Shown here: positions 24,050-32,894 of the stretch, piece after piece
Numbering within the stretch: position 1 is the first letter of the stretch
Layout: each line of letters starts with the position of its first letter
NCBI RefSeq assembly: GCF_013408795.1
Contig: NZ_JACCCC010000001.1
Location: 1,798,001-1,862,000 of the forward strand
DNA length: 64,000 bases
Direction: 5' to 3'
DNA from: Spinactinospora alkalitolerans
Lineage (GTDB): Bacteria; Actinomycetota; Actinomycetes; Streptosporangiales; Streptosporangiaceae
Notes under the pieces: generated by a model
Told to the model about the DNA's origin: nothing
The model's database searches: none
What the model saw: only the letters and a program-made list of their open reading frames with translations
Program-made: the position numbers and the translations under genes

Positions 24050-25744
24050 ATGACTTCCACACCCGGCCCCCAGCAGCCCGACCCGGGCGCCAACGCCATG
24101 ACCGACCGGTTCCGCGACGTGGCCGGCAAGGTGCTCGACACGTTGCTCGCCGACGCTCCCGAGTGGGCCGACGAGCTCGGCGACCACCGGTTCCGCGACC
24201 GCCTCAGCGACCACTCGCCCGACGCCGACGTCCGCCGCGCGGGGGTGCTCACCGACGCCCTGGGCGCGCTCGACGAGATCGACGACGCGATGCTGCCCCC
24301 GGCCGACCACGTGGACCTGGAGACGCTGCGCACCCGGGTCAGCGCCGACCTGTGGCGGCTCACCGAGCTGCGTCCGCACACCTGGGACCCCCTCCGGCAC
24401 CTGCCGGGCGACGCGCTCTACGGTCTGATCGCCCGCGAGGCCCTCCCGGTCGGCGACCGGCTGGAGGCGCTGGCTGCGCGCTGCCGCGCCGTCCCCGGCT
24501 TCCTCGCCGTGGCGCGTGACGTCCTCGGCAACGGCCCGGGCATGCCGCGCGTGCACGTGGAGACGGCGATCGCCCAGGCCCGCGGCGCCGCTTCGCTGCT
24601 GGGCGCCGACCTCGACGCGCTGCTGGAGGCCGAACCCGGCCTGCGCGCCAAGGTCGAGCCGGCCCGCGACGCGGCCCGCGAGGCCCTGGCCTCCCACGCC
24701 GAATGGCTGGAGGCCGAACTGGACTCCGCCACCGCAGACCCCCGTCTGGGGGAACGGGAGTACGCCGCCCAGCTCTGGTACACCCTCGACTCCGAGCTGT
24801 CCCCCGAGACGCTGCTGACCCGCGCCGAGAGCGACCTCATCGCCACCGAGGAGGAGATCGCCGAGGTCGCCGCGGAGTACGACGGCCGGCCCCGCTATCG
24901 GGGCCAGGTGCGCGAGGTCCTGGACCGGCTCGCGGCCGAGGCCGCCACCGGCGCCGACGACATCGGGCCGCTGTGCGAGCAGGCGTTCGAGCGCCTCCTC
25001 GCGCGCACGGCCGAACTCGACCTGGTCAGCGTGCTCGACGACCCGGTGCGGATCATCCCCATGCCGGAGTCCCGGCGCGGCGTCGCGGTCGCCTACTGCG
25101 ATCCGCCCGGCCCGCTCAGCCCGGCCACCGGCGAGCCGACCCTGATCGCCGTCGCACCCCCTCCCGCCGACTGGTCGACCGAGCGGCAGGCGTCGTTCTA
25201 CCGCGAGTACAACGGCCACATGCTGCGCAACCTCATGGCGCACGAGGGCGTGCCGGGGCACGCGCTCCAGCTCGCGCACGCCGCCCGCTACCGGGGCGGC
25301 ACCCGCGTCCGCCAGGCGATGCCCAGCGGCTCCTTCATCGAGGGCTGGGCCGTCTACACCGAGGAGCTGCTGGCCTACGCCGGCTGGGACGACGCCGGAG
25401 ACCTGCCGCTGCGCCTGGTGCAGCTCAAGATGCGGCTGCGGATGATCCTCAACGCGATCCTGGACGTGCGCACGCACACCCGTTCGATCACCGAGGCCGA
25501 GGCGATGGACCTGCTCGTCGAGCGCGGCCACCAGGAGGAGGGCGAGGCCGCGGGGAAGTGGCGCAGGGCCCGGCTCACCAGCGCCCAGCTCTCCACATAC
25601 TACGTCGGCTACCGCGAGGTCAACGGCATCGCGCGCGACCTGAGCGCGGCCCGGCCCCGGACGGGGCAGCGCGCCGTCCACGACGAGATGCTCGCGCACG
25701 CCTCGCCCTCGCCCCGCCACCTGCGCGCGCTGCTCGGCGTCTAG
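24050..25744 (+). CDS. DUF885 family protein (predicted metallopeptidase-like)
   Basis: A 564-residue, largely helical protein of the DUF885 family. The best conserved element is the zinc-like motif HEGVPGH (H398, E399, H404), followed by GSFIEGWAVYTEELL and RVDGHQEEGEA-like LLVERGHQEEGEA. DUF885 proteins resemble M3/M32-type metallopeptidases in this motif, but most have no tested activity. There is no signal peptide, so it is cytoplasmic. ATG at 24050 has only a weak ribosome site (GAAGG); ATG at codon 16 (NAMTDRF) is a possible alternative. It is transcribed alone, divergent from the cyclase gene. Confidence 0.85.
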   Translation: MTSTPGPQQPDPGANAMTDRFRDVAGKVLDTLLADAPEWADELGDHRFRDRLSDHSPDADVRRAGVLTDALGALDEIDDAMLPPADHVDLETLRTRVSADLWRLTELRPHTWDPLRHLPGDALYGLIAREALPVGDRLEALAARCRAVPGFLAVARDVLGNGPGMPRVHVETAIAQARGAASLLGADLDALLEAEPGLRAKVEPARDAAREALASHAEWLEAELDSATADPRLGEREYAAQLWYTLDSELSPETLLTRAESDLIATEEEIAEVAAEYDGRPRYRGQVREVLDRLAAEAATGADDIGPLCEQAFERLLARTAELDLVSVLDDPVRIIPMPESRRGVAVAYCDPPGPLSPATGEPTLIAVAPPPADWSTERQASFYREYNGHMLRNLMAHEGVPGHALQLAHAARYRGGTRVRQAMPSGSFIEGWAVYTEELLAYAGWDDAGDLPLRLVQLKMRLRMILNAILDVRTHTRSITEAEAMDLLVERGHQEEGEAAGKWRRARLTSAQLSTYYVGYREVNGIARDLSAARPRTGQRAVHDEMLAHASPSPRHLRALLGV

Positions 25745-25880
25745 GGACCGGCCGGAGCTCCGGCGCACCGGCCCGCGTGCCGATGCGCGTTTATGCGATG
25801 CTTATCCGGCGTTCCCTAGATTTCTGTGGCCATTGCCGCGACCGCCGCGACCCACCTCTTCCCGGAGCTGACGAACCCCC

Positions 25881-26690
25881 ATGCCCACCGACCTCATTGT
25901 TGGATTTCTGACGCTGCTGGCGTTGGAGATCGTGCTCGGGATCGACAACCTCGTCTTCATCTCGATCCTGTCCGGCAAGCTCCCTGAGTCGCAGCGGACC
26001 AAGGCCCGCAACCTGGGCATCGCGCTGGCCCTGATCACCAGGTTGCTGCTGCTCGCCTCGATCTCCTGGATCATGAGCCTCACGACACCGCTGTTCTCGG
26101 TCTTCGGCTTCGAGTTCACCGGCCAGTCCCTCATCCTGCTGATCGGCGGCCTCTTCCTCATCGGCAAGGCCACCTACGAAATCCACGACAGCCTGGAGGG
26201 CGAGGAGAACCACGCCGGCTCCAAGGTCAAGGCGGCCTTCGGCGTCGTCGTCACCCAGATCGTGCTGCTCGACCTGGTGTTCTCGCTGGACTCGGTGATC
26301 ACCGCCGTCGGCATGGTGGACAACATCTGGGTCATGGTCGCCGCCGTGGTCATCGCGGTGATCGTCATGCTGGTCTCCGCGGGCCCGCTGGGCCGGTTCG
26401 TGCAGAACCACCCCACCGTCAAGATGCTGGCGCTGGCGTTCCTGCTGCTCATCGGCATGACCCTGGTGGCCGACGGCCTCGGCTTCCACATCGACAAGGC
26501 CCTCATCTACACCGCGATGGGCTTCTCCCTGTTCGTCGAGGTCCTCAACCTGATGGCGAGCAAGCGCCGCAAGCGGAAGCGGAGCGAGCAGGACCAGGCC
26601 GCGCCGGTCAAGCTCAGCAGCCGCTACAGCGAGGAGCAGCGGCCCGCGGACGGCGGCAGGCAGGACGACAGGCAGCCCGTCGCCGACTGA
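25881..26690 (+). CDS. TerC family integral membrane protein
   Basis: A 269-residue membrane protein with about seven helices. It carries the TerC signature LEIVLGIDNLVFISIL at 15-30 and a second acidic helix LDLVFSLDSVITAVGM near 130-145. The paired Asp residues in membrane helices are typical for this family, linked to metal (manganese or calcium) homeostasis or tellurium resistance. The tail after residue 225 is charged and disordered. ATG at 25881 has a poor ribosome site. It stands alone between DUF885 and the HIT gene. No ter operon partner is near, so metal efflux rather than tellurite resistance is the better guess. Confidence 0.9.
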   Translation: MPTDLIVGFLTLLALEIVLGIDNLVFISILSGKLPESQRTKARNLGIALALITRLLLLASISWIMSLTTPLFSVFGFEFTGQSLILLIGGLFLIGKATYEIHDSLEGEENHAGSKVKAAFGVVVTQIVLLDLVFSLDSVITAVGMVDNIWVMVAAVVIAVIVMLVSAGPLGRFVQNHPTVKMLALAFLLLIGMTLVADGLGFHIDKALIYTAMGFSLFVEVLNLMASKRRKRKRSEQDQAAPVKLSSRYSEEQRPADGGRQDDRQPVAD

Positions 26691-26713
26691 CCGACCGACC
26701 TCACACGGCGCAC

Positions 26714-26743
26714 CGGGCCGTCCCGCAGGCGCGGGGCGGCCCG
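26714..26743 (+). terminator. hairpin terminator after TerC gene
   Basis: A 13-bp GC stem (CGGGCCGTCCCGC / GCGGGGCGGCCCG, one G-T pair) with a 4-base loop lies 23 bases after the stop. Confidence 0.65.
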
Positions 26744-26855
26744 AGCTCCTATGCTGGCCTATGAGCCGCGATCGGGGCGGTCGCGGGCGGAGCGGGGTCC
26801 GTCACCATGCTCCCCGCGCGGCGGGGGCGGTCGTCGAGGAGAGGTGAGCGAGCGA

Positions 26856-27410
26856 ATGGGCGGCGCGGAGCAGGAGGCCCAGGGCGGTGCCGGTGTCGGC
26901 GACGGGTTCCAGCGGCTGTGGACACCCCATCGCATGGCCTACATCAAAGGGGAGAACAAGCCCACCGGCTCCTCCCCCGAGGACGGCTGCCCGTTCTGCC
27001 ACGTGCCCTCGCAGCCCGACGAGGAGGGGCTCGTCGTGGCGCGGGGCAAGGCGGTCTTCGCCGTGCTCAACCTCTACCCCTACAACAGCGGCCACCTGCT
27101 GGTCTGCCCCTACCGCCACGTCGCCGACTACACCGAGCTCAAGGGGGCCGAGGTCGCCGAGCTCGCCGCCCTCACCCAGGCCGGCATCACCGCGCTGCGC
27201 TCGGCCTCGGGCCCGCAGGGATTCAACGTCGGCATGAACCTCGGCTCCGTCGCCGGCGCCGGGATCGCCGCCCACCTGCATCAGCACATCGTTCCGCGCT
27301 GGGGCGGCGACACCAACTTCATGCCGGTGGTGGGGCAGACCAGGGTGCTTCCCCAGCTCCTGCGCCAGACGCGCGACCTGCTCGCCGAGCACTGGCCCGA
27401 GAGCCGATGA
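26856..27410 (+). CDS. HIT family protein, Ap4A phosphorylase-like
   Basis: A 184-residue histidine-triad protein. The HIT motif is H140-x-H142-x-H144 in AAHLHQHIVPRW. A CPFC motif (C45, C48) near the N-terminus could bind zinc with a nearby His. The order HIT-pgsA-acyltransferase-pimA is the same as M. tuberculosis Rv2613c-Rv2610c, where Rv2613c is a diadenosine tetraphosphate phosphorylase, so that activity is likely here. ATG at 26856 is chosen at nine bases from AGGAGAGG; GTG 26844 lies too close to it. It is the first gene of the PIM lipid operon. Confidence 0.92.
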   Translation: MGGAEQEAQGGAGVGDGFQRLWTPHRMAYIKGENKPTGSSPEDGCPFCHVPSQPDEEGLVVARGKAVFAVLNLYPYNSGHLLVCPYRHVADYTELKGAEVAELAALTQAGITALRSASGPQGFNVGMNLGSVAGAGIAAHLHQHIVPRWGGDTNFMPVVGQTRVLPQLLRQTRDLLAEHWPESR

Positions 27411-27578
27411 CGGCAGCGGAGGCCGCCCGCGCGTTCCGGCGGGCCGCCCGGGGATGAGGTCCGGGTCGCATCCCCACCGGACCGGCCGTTTCGGCGCCGC
27501 TCGTGGGGAAGTCCATTCCGTGAAGCGGCGGATGCTCGTCCCCGCAGCGGTTCGAGCGCTCTACGATCTTGAGAAGCC

Positions 27579-28202
27579 ATGTTGAAAATCCTGCGTCCTG
27601 TGACCGCCCGGGTGCTGCAACCCGTCGGCAGAGGTCTGGCACGGCTCGGCGTCACCCCGAACATGGTCACGCTCGTGGGTACCGTCGGCGTCGTCGCCGG
27701 CTCCCTGTTCTTCTATCCGCGCGGCGACCTCTACGTCGGCACCGTCGTCATCACCGTCTTCGTGCTGTTCGACATGCTCGACGGAGCGGTGGCCCGCGCC
27801 ACGGACGCCTCCAGCCGGTGGGGCGCCTTCCTGGACTCGACCCTGGACCGGCTCTCCGACGCCGCCGTCTTCTCCGGCCTGCTGCTGTGGTTCATCGGCG
27901 ACGGAGACGACGAGACGCTCGCGTGGGTGACCCTGTTCTGCCTGGTCAGCGGATTCGGTGTGTCCTACATCAAGGCCCGTGCCGAGGGGCTCGGGGTCAA
28001 CTGCGATGTCGGCGTCGCCGAACGGAGCGAACGGCTGGTCATCGGCCTGGTCGCCATCGGGCTGGGGGGCCTGGACGTGCCCTACGTGCTGGCCGGCGGG
28101 CTGTGGCTGCTCGCGGTCCTCAGCGCGGTGACCATCGTGCAGCGCCTGATCGAGACCCGCAACCGGCTCGGCGAACCCCGCCAGCACGCGGACAACCCCT
28201 GA
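27579..28202 (+). CDS. pgsA: phosphatidylinositol phosphate synthase (CDP-alcohol phosphatidyltransferase)
   Basis: A 207-residue membrane enzyme with the CDP-alcohol phosphotransferase signature D65-x2-D68-G-x2-A-R-x8-G-x3-D86-x3-D90 (DMLDGAVARA, then WGAFLDSTLD). In actinobacteria this gene makes phosphatidylinositol phosphate from CDP-diacylglycerol and inositol 3-phosphate, the first step to PI and PIMs. It has about six hydrophobic helices. Its place before the PIM acyltransferase and pimA supports the inositol rather than the glycerol substrate. The ribosome site is weak (GAGAAG). Confidence 0.93.
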   Translation: MLKILRPVTARVLQPVGRGLARLGVTPNMVTLVGTVGVVAGSLFFYPRGDLYVGTVVITVFVLFDMLDGAVARATDASSRWGAFLDSTLDRLSDAAVFSGLLLWFIGDGDDETLAWVTLFCLVSGFGVSYIKARAEGLGVNCDVGVAERSERLVIGLVAIGLGGLDVPYVLAGGLWLLAVLSAVTIVQRLIETRNRLGEPRQHADNP

Positions 28203-28251
28203 CCACCCGGCCGCGCCCGAGGATCTCGGGGGCCTCATGAGGAGACGACGC

Positions 28252-29232
28252 ATGGGAGAACGCGCATCGACGCTGGCCTACTCGCTGGGCTGGGCGCTCG
28301 TCCGCCGGTTCCCCGAGCGCGCCGGGCGCTGGGCCTTCGCCCGCATCGCCGACCGCGTCTGGCGCGGCGGGGGCGCGCGGCGGCTGGAGGCGAACCTGCG
28401 CCGCGTCATCGGCCCCGAGGCCCCGCAGGCGCGGCTGCGGGCGCTCTCACGGGCGGGCATGCGCTCCTACCTGCGCTACTGGTACGAGATGTTCCGGCTG
28501 CCCGCCATGGGGCGCGAGCAGATCCTGGGCCGCGTCCGCAGCAGCGGGATCGAGGCGCTGGAGGCCCACATCGCCGCCGGGCGGGGCGTGGTCGCCGCGC
28601 TGCCGCACATGGGCAACTGGGACCACGCGGGGGCGTGGATCACGCTGCGCGGGATCCCGCTGACCACCGTCGCCGAACGGCTGAGACCGGAGGGCCTGTT
28701 CCAGCGCTTCGTCGCGTTCCGCGAGAGCCTGGGCATGGAGGTGCTCCCGCTCACCGGCGGGGAGGCCGGCGTCTTCGCCGCGCTGGCCCGCCGGCTGCGC
28801 GCGGGCGGGCTGGTCTGCCTGCTCGCCGATCGCGACCTGACCGCCGGCGGCGTCGAGGTGGAGTTCTTCGGCGAGGCCGCCCGGATGCCGGCCGGCCCCG
28901 CCACGCTGGCCATGCGTACCGGTGCCGCGCTGATGCCGGTGTCGCTGTGGTTCGACGGCCCCCACTGGGGCATCCGGGTGCACGAGGAGATCGCCGTCCC
29001 GGCCGAGGGCGACCGCGCGCAGCGGATCCGGGCCATGACCCAGGAGCTGGCCCGGGTGTTCGAGGGCGCGATCGCCGAGCACCCGCAGGACTGGCACATG
29101 CTGCAGCGCGTGTTCGTCTCCGACCTCGAATCCCGGCGGGTCCCGGCTCCCGGCGCCACCGTTGACGGCGTCCCCGCGGTGTCGGCGGCGCCGAGACCGC
29201 CGCACGAGCCCGGTCCCCCACGGAGGCGGTGA
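28252..29232 (+). CDS. phosphatidylinositol mannoside acyltransferase
   Basis: A 326-residue LpxL/HtrB-superfamily acyltransferase that should acylate the mannose of PIM1/PIM2, like mycobacterial PatA (Rv2611c). The catalytic H119-x4-D124 lies in LPHMGNWDHAG, and the later segment VEFFGEAARMPAGPATLA binds acyl donor in the family. It is membrane-associated by fold without a clear signal peptide. ATG at 28252 is seven bases from AGGAG; ATG 28237 overlaps the ribosome site. It ends four bases before pimA, indicating tight coupling. Confidence 0.93.
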   Translation: MGERASTLAYSLGWALVRRFPERAGRWAFARIADRVWRGGGARRLEANLRRVIGPEAPQARLRALSRAGMRSYLRYWYEMFRLPAMGREQILGRVRSSGIEALEAHIAAGRGVVAALPHMGNWDHAGAWITLRGIPLTTVAERLRPEGLFQRFVAFRESLGMEVLPLTGGEAGVFAALARRLRAGGLVCLLADRDLTAGGVEVEFFGEAARMPAGPATLAMRTGAALMPVSLWFDGPHWGIRVHEEIAVPAEGDRAQRIRAMTQELARVFEGAIAEHPQDWHMLQRVFVSDLESRRVPAPGATVDGVPAVSAAPRPPHEPGPPRRR

Positions 29233-29236
29233 GTCG

Positions 29237-30388
29237 ATGCGCGTCGGTCTGGTCTGCCCCTACACCTGGGACGTCCCCGGAGGCGTGCAGCAGCACGTGG
29301 GCGACCTCGCGGAGGCGCTCATGGACCTCGGACACGAGGTGTCGGCCCTGACCCCCTGCGACTCCGAGACCGAGCTGCCCGGCCACATCGCCAGTGCCGG
29401 CCGGGCCGTCCCGGTGCCCTACAACGGCTCGGTGGCCCGGCTCTCCTTCGGTTTCCGCGCGGCCGGCCGGGTGCGGCGCTGGATCCGCAACGGCGGCTTC
29501 GACGTGCTGCACGTCCACGAGCCCGCGGCGCCGAGCCTGTCCCTGCTGGCCTGCTGGGTGGCCGAAGGGCCGATCGTCGCCACCTTCCACACCTCCAACC
29601 CGCGCTCGCGCGCCATGGCGGTGTCGGCCGCGGCGCTGCGCACGGCCCTGGAGAAGATCAACGGCCGCATCGCGGTCTCGGAGGCCGCCCGCAAGACGCT
29701 CGTGGAGCACCTGGGCGGCGACGCCGTCCTCATCCCCAACGGCGTGGCGGTGCGCCACTACGAGAAGGCCGAACCGCTGGAGGGCTGGCCCGGCGAGGGC
29801 GGCGCGATCGGGTTCCTCGGCCGGATGGACGAGCCCCGCAAGGGCCTGCCGGTGCTGCTGCGGGCGTTCAACCTGCTCGGCCGGGAACGCCCCGGACTGC
29901 GGTTGCTCCTGGCCGGTCCCGGCGACGCCGACGACGTGCGCTCCGCGGTCGATCCGGACCTGCGCGACCGGGTGGTCGCTCTGGGCCGGGTCAGCGAGGC
30001 CGACAAGGTGCGCGCCTACCACTCCGTCGACGTCTTCTGCGCGCCCAACCTGGGCGGGGAGAGCTTCGGCATCGTGCTGACCGAGGCCATGTCGGCCGGC
30101 GCGCCGATCGCCGCCAGCGACATCCCGGCGTTTCGCCGGGTCCTGTGCGACGGCGCCGCCGCAGCGCTGTTCGAGGCGGGCGAGCCCGAGGCGCTGGCCC
30201 GCGCGGCCGGTGAACTGCTGGACGATCCGGACCGGAGGGCGTCGCTGTCCGAGGCGGCCCGCGCGGCCGTGCGGGCCTATGACTGGCGTACCGTCGCCGC
30301 CGACGTCGTGCGGGTCTACGAGACCGTCCTGCCGGCCGGGATGGGCGCCGCGGTCAGCGCGGACCGCAGGGAGGCCGAGCAGCCGTGA
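29237..30388 (+). CDS. pimA: phosphatidylinositol alpha-mannosyltransferase
   Basis: A 383-residue GT4-family glycosyltransferase that adds the first mannose from GDP-mannose to phosphatidylinositol at the inner membrane face. The N-terminus MRVGLVCPYTWDVPGGVQQH is nearly the mycobacterial PimA pattern. The GT-B C-terminal domain has FLGRMDEPRKGLPVLL and the donor-binding ESFGIVLTEAMSAGAP (E-x7-E). ATG at 29237 follows GGAGGCGG. The stop overlaps the next gene by four bases (GTGA). Confidence 0.95.
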   Translation: MRVGLVCPYTWDVPGGVQQHVGDLAEALMDLGHEVSALTPCDSETELPGHIASAGRAVPVPYNGSVARLSFGFRAAGRVRRWIRNGGFDVLHVHEPAAPSLSLLACWVAEGPIVATFHTSNPRSRAMAVSAAALRTALEKINGRIAVSEAARKTLVEHLGGDAVLIPNGVAVRHYEKAEPLEGWPGEGGAIGFLGRMDEPRKGLPVLLRAFNLLGRERPGLRLLLAGPGDADDVRSAVDPDLRDRVVALGRVSEADKVRAYHSVDVFCAPNLGGESFGIVLTEAMSAGAPIAASDIPAFRRVLCDGAAAALFEAGEPEALARAAGELLDDPDRRASLSEAARAAVRAYDWRTVAADVVRVYETVLPAGMGAAVSADRREAEQP

Positions 30389-30933
30389 CGGCCGACCTGG
30401 TTCCGGTCCTGGCCGCCGCCTTCGTACTGGTGGTGCTGTTCTCCTTCTACATCTCCTGGCGGGCGGGCCGGCTCGACCGGCTGCACACCCGCGTGGAGAC
30501 CGCGCACGCGGCGCTGGACGCGGCCCTGCTGCGGCGCAGCGCGGTCGTGCTGGAGTTCGCCTGCGCGGGAGAGCTGGAGCCGGCCTCCAGTGTGCTGCTC
30601 GCCGACGCCGTCGGCCGGACCCGCCGCGCGGCCGACCCCGGTGCGCGCGAGCTGGCGGAGAGCAACCTGTCGCGGGTGCTGCGCGCGGTGGCCGAGGAGG
30701 ACGGGTTCGGCGGCGCGCGGACCGGGGACGACGCGGGCGAAGACCTGCCGGCGGAGGTGGAGGCCGCGGCCAGGCGGGTCCACATCGCCCGGCGGTTCTA
30801 CAACGACGCCGTGGCCGCCATCCGCGAGGCCCGCGCCGGCCGCCTGGTCCGCGTGCTGCGCCTGGCCGGGCACGCGCCGATGCCGGACTTCTTCGAGATG
30901 GACGACGACCCGCCGGTGTTCACGGCGGCCTGA
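30385..30933 (+). CDS. single-span membrane protein of unknown function
   Basis: A 182-residue protein with one N-terminal membrane helix (residues 4-26, VPVLAAAFVLVVLFSFYIS). A helical, coiled-coil-prone cytoplasmic part follows (LDRLHTRVETAHAALDAAL, and ARRVHIARRFYNDAVAAI). The helix-plus-coil layout and the FYNDAV motif recall LemA proteins, but length and spacing differ, so the likeness is only suggestive. The GTG start overlaps the pimA stop (GTGA), so it belongs to the PIM operon and may serve the membrane enzymes encoded before it. Confidence 0.78.
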   Translation: MTADLVPVLAAAFVLVVLFSFYISWRAGRLDRLHTRVETAHAALDAALLRRSAVVLEFACAGELEPASSVLLADAVGRTRRAADPGARELAESNLSRVLRAVAEEDGFGGARTGDDAGEDLPAEVEAAARRVHIARRFYNDAVAAIREARAGRLVRVLRLAGHAPMPDFFEMDDDPPVFTAA

Positions 30934-31027
30934 GGGCGCCCGGGGCCGGGCCCGCCGCAGCGCCGCCGTCCGCCGCGCGGCTCCCGCACGCACCCGGTCC
31001 TTTCGCCCGGCACCGCCCGGACACCCC

Positions 31028-31058
31028 GCAGCGCCCGGCGGGTTCCGCCGGGCGCTGC
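31028..31058. terminator. strong hairpin ending the PIM operon
   Basis: A perfect 14-bp stem (GCAGCGCCCGGCGG / CCGCCGGGCGCTGC) with a 3-base loop lies between the PIM operon and the convergent small-peptide gene. Confidence 0.8.
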
Positions 31059-31099
31059 GCGTGCACGGAGCACGAAAAAGGCGGATCGATGTCTCGCGG

Positions 31100-31252
31100 C
31101 TATCCGATGTCGATGAGGTCGTTGAGGACGTTGATCCCGTGGTATTCGTTGCCATGGTGGTGGTCGTCGCTCGCCGAGGCCGGTGCGGCCCCGGCCAAGG
31201 AGACCGTGGCCGCGGCGATTCCGGTGATCAGGACTGCGAAGAACTTACGCAT
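31100..31252 (-). CDS. small secreted peptide, His-rich
   Basis: A 50-residue product from ATG 31252 to TAG 31100. MRKFFAVLITGIAAATVSLA is a textbook signal peptide with cleavage expected after APASA. The mature part of about 21 residues begins SDDHHHGNEYHG and ends NDLIDIG, so it is acidic with four clustered histidines. GGAGGAG lies four bases before the ATG. No family is recognised. A metal-binding, chaplin-like or signalling role would be speculation. It is transcribed alone, convergent with the PIM operon and divergent from pdxS. Confidence 0.75.
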   Translation of the reverse strand: MRKFFAVLITGIAAATVSLAGAAPASASDDHHHGNEYHGINVLNDLIDIG

Positions 31253-31730
31253 CGCTCCTCCTTCGATCCGGTGACCGGGCCCCTCCCTTGATCGCCCGGT
31301 CAGGGACAGGGAGCATGCCCGGTCGGGAATTCACCTATTCGGTCCCCGACTCTGGACATTCGTCACCAAGTGTGAAACGACGGTAACACAGAGAATTCGG
31401 AGTCCGGGTTTTTCCGGATATTGACGTTGAGATCCACCGAATCCGCGACGCGCCCGGCGCAAGGGGCCGCGCCGGGAAGGAGGCTCCGCTCGGCCCCGGT
31501 CATCGGGAGCGGGTCGGGAAATGGATGGCGGGTCGACGGTGTTCTACTCGGTGTCGCGACCGGCGCGACGGTCGACAAAATGTAAGGACTTCCCTCGACA
31601 CGGCGCCGTTATGTCCTGAAAGGGCGGCTGAGGGAAGGATCTACCATGGAGACGACAGGTGCACCGGCGACCGCCCGCACGCGGCCGGCGCACCGAAGAG
31701 ACCATCCTCCTCGCAAGCGAGGTAACACCC
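31253..31730. other. divergent region before pdxS
   Basis: This 478-base region has no supported gene. The part 31340-31440 is less GC-rich and probably holds the small-peptide promoter; pdxS transcription probably starts in 31560-31650. A minus-strand frame here contains LPMTGA but has no other sign of coding. Confidence 0.5.
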
Positions 31731-32672
31731 GTGTCCGCCCAGAACTTGGAGTCCGCCACCGTGGCCAACACCGCTGAGAACCCGACCGAGAGCAGGGTCG
31801 GCACCGACCGCGTCAAGCGAGGCATGGCCGAGCAGCTCAAGAACGGCGTGATCATGGACGTGGTCACGCCCGAGCAGGCCAGGATCGCCGAGGACGCCGG
31901 CGCCGTCGCGGTCATGGCGCTGGAGCGGGTGCCCGCCGACATCCGCAAGCAGGGCGGCGTCGCGCGCATGTCCGACCCGGACATGATCGACGGCATCACC
32001 GAGGCCGTCTCCATCCCGGTCATGGCCAAGGCCCGGATCGGCCACTTCGTCGAGGCCCAGGTGCTGCAGTCCCTCGGCGTCGACTTCATCGACGAGTCCG
32101 AGGTCCTCACCCCGGCCGACGAGGCCCACCACATCGACAAGTGGGCGTTCACCGTCCCCTTCGTCTGCGGCGCCACCAACATCGGCGAGGCCCTGCGCCG
32201 CATCGCCGAGGGCGCGGCCATGATCCGGTCCAAGGGCGAGGCCGGCACCGGCAACGTCGTCGAGGCCACCCGGCACATGCGTTCGATCAGGTCCGAGATC
32301 AAGCGCCTGGGAACCCTGGACGAGGCCGAGCTGTTCGGCGCGGCCAAGGAGATGCGCGCGCCCTACGACGTCGTCAAGGAGGTGGCCCGCCTCGGCAAGC
32401 TGCCGGTACCGCTGTTCTCCGCCGGCGGCGTGGCCACCCCGGCCGACGCGGCGCTGATGCGCCAGCTCGGCGCCGAGAGCGTGTTCGTGGGGTCGGGCAT
32501 CTTCAAGTCCGGCGACCCCGCCAAGCGCGCCGACGCCATCGTGCAGGCCACGCTGCACTACAACGATCCCGAGGTCGTCGCCAAGGTCTCCCGAGGCCTG
32601 GGCGAGGCCATGGTCGGCATCAACCTCGACGAGCTCGACGAGACCCAGCGCTACGCCGGCCGCGGCTGGTAG
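31731..32672 (+). CDS. pdxS: pyridoxal 5'-phosphate synthase, PdxS subunit
   Basis: A 313-residue TIM-barrel synthase that builds PLP from ribose 5-phosphate, glyceraldehyde 3-phosphate and ammonia supplied by PdxT. The two catalytic lysines are K100 in [14 protein letters not shown] and K168 in [17 protein letters not shown]. The phosphate loop is [14 protein letters not shown] at 31731 is chosen because GAGG precedes it and family similarity starts soon after; the frame upstream to 31659 is noncoding-like. A large hairpin follows the gene, so pdxT is probably expressed partly from its own promoter. Confidence 0.97.
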   Translation: MSAQNLESATVANTAENPTESRVGTDRVKRGMAEQLKNGVIMDVVTPEQARIAEDAGAVAVMALERVPADIRKQGGVARMSDPDMIDGITEAVSIPVMAKARIGHFVEAQVLQSLGVDFIDESEVLTPADEAHHIDKWAFTVPFVCGATNIGEALRRIAEGAAMIRSKGEAGTGNVVEATRHMRSIRSEIKRLGTLDEAELFGAAKEMRAPYDVVKEVARLGKLPVPLFSAGGVATPADAALMRQLGAESVFVGSGIFKSGDPAKRADAIVQATLHYNDPEVVAKVSRGLGEAMVGINLDELDETQRYAGRGW

Positions 32673-32689
32673 TCGCGACCGTGCCCGTC

Positions 32690-32721
32690 GGGGCGCCCGG
32701 TGGCCGACCACCGGGCGCCCC
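32690..32721 (+). terminator. hairpin between pdxS and pdxT
   Basis: A perfect 14-bp stem (GGGGCGCCCGGTGG / CCACCGGGCGCCCC) with loop CCGA lies 17 bases after the pdxS stop. It could lower read-through into pdxT. Confidence 0.75.
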
Positions 32722-32894
32722 TGCCGTTCGGGGCGGGCGCGCGGCCGCCGCCCCGGGCGGAATGATCCGCGGCCGCCGCGGTGTTGTTCGGCGCAGGCGC
32801 CTACTCTGATGGAGACGGGCCGCCGCGCGGCGGCCCGCACGCACGCGGCCGACCGCCGACCGCGCCCAGCCCGTTACCGCAAGCGAGGTCCCCC

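Noticed and set aside
31363-31578. Minus-strand 71-codon frame containing LPMTGA, resembling a sortase signal
   Set aside because: No signal peptide, no hydrophobic helix or basic tail after the motif, no ribosome site.
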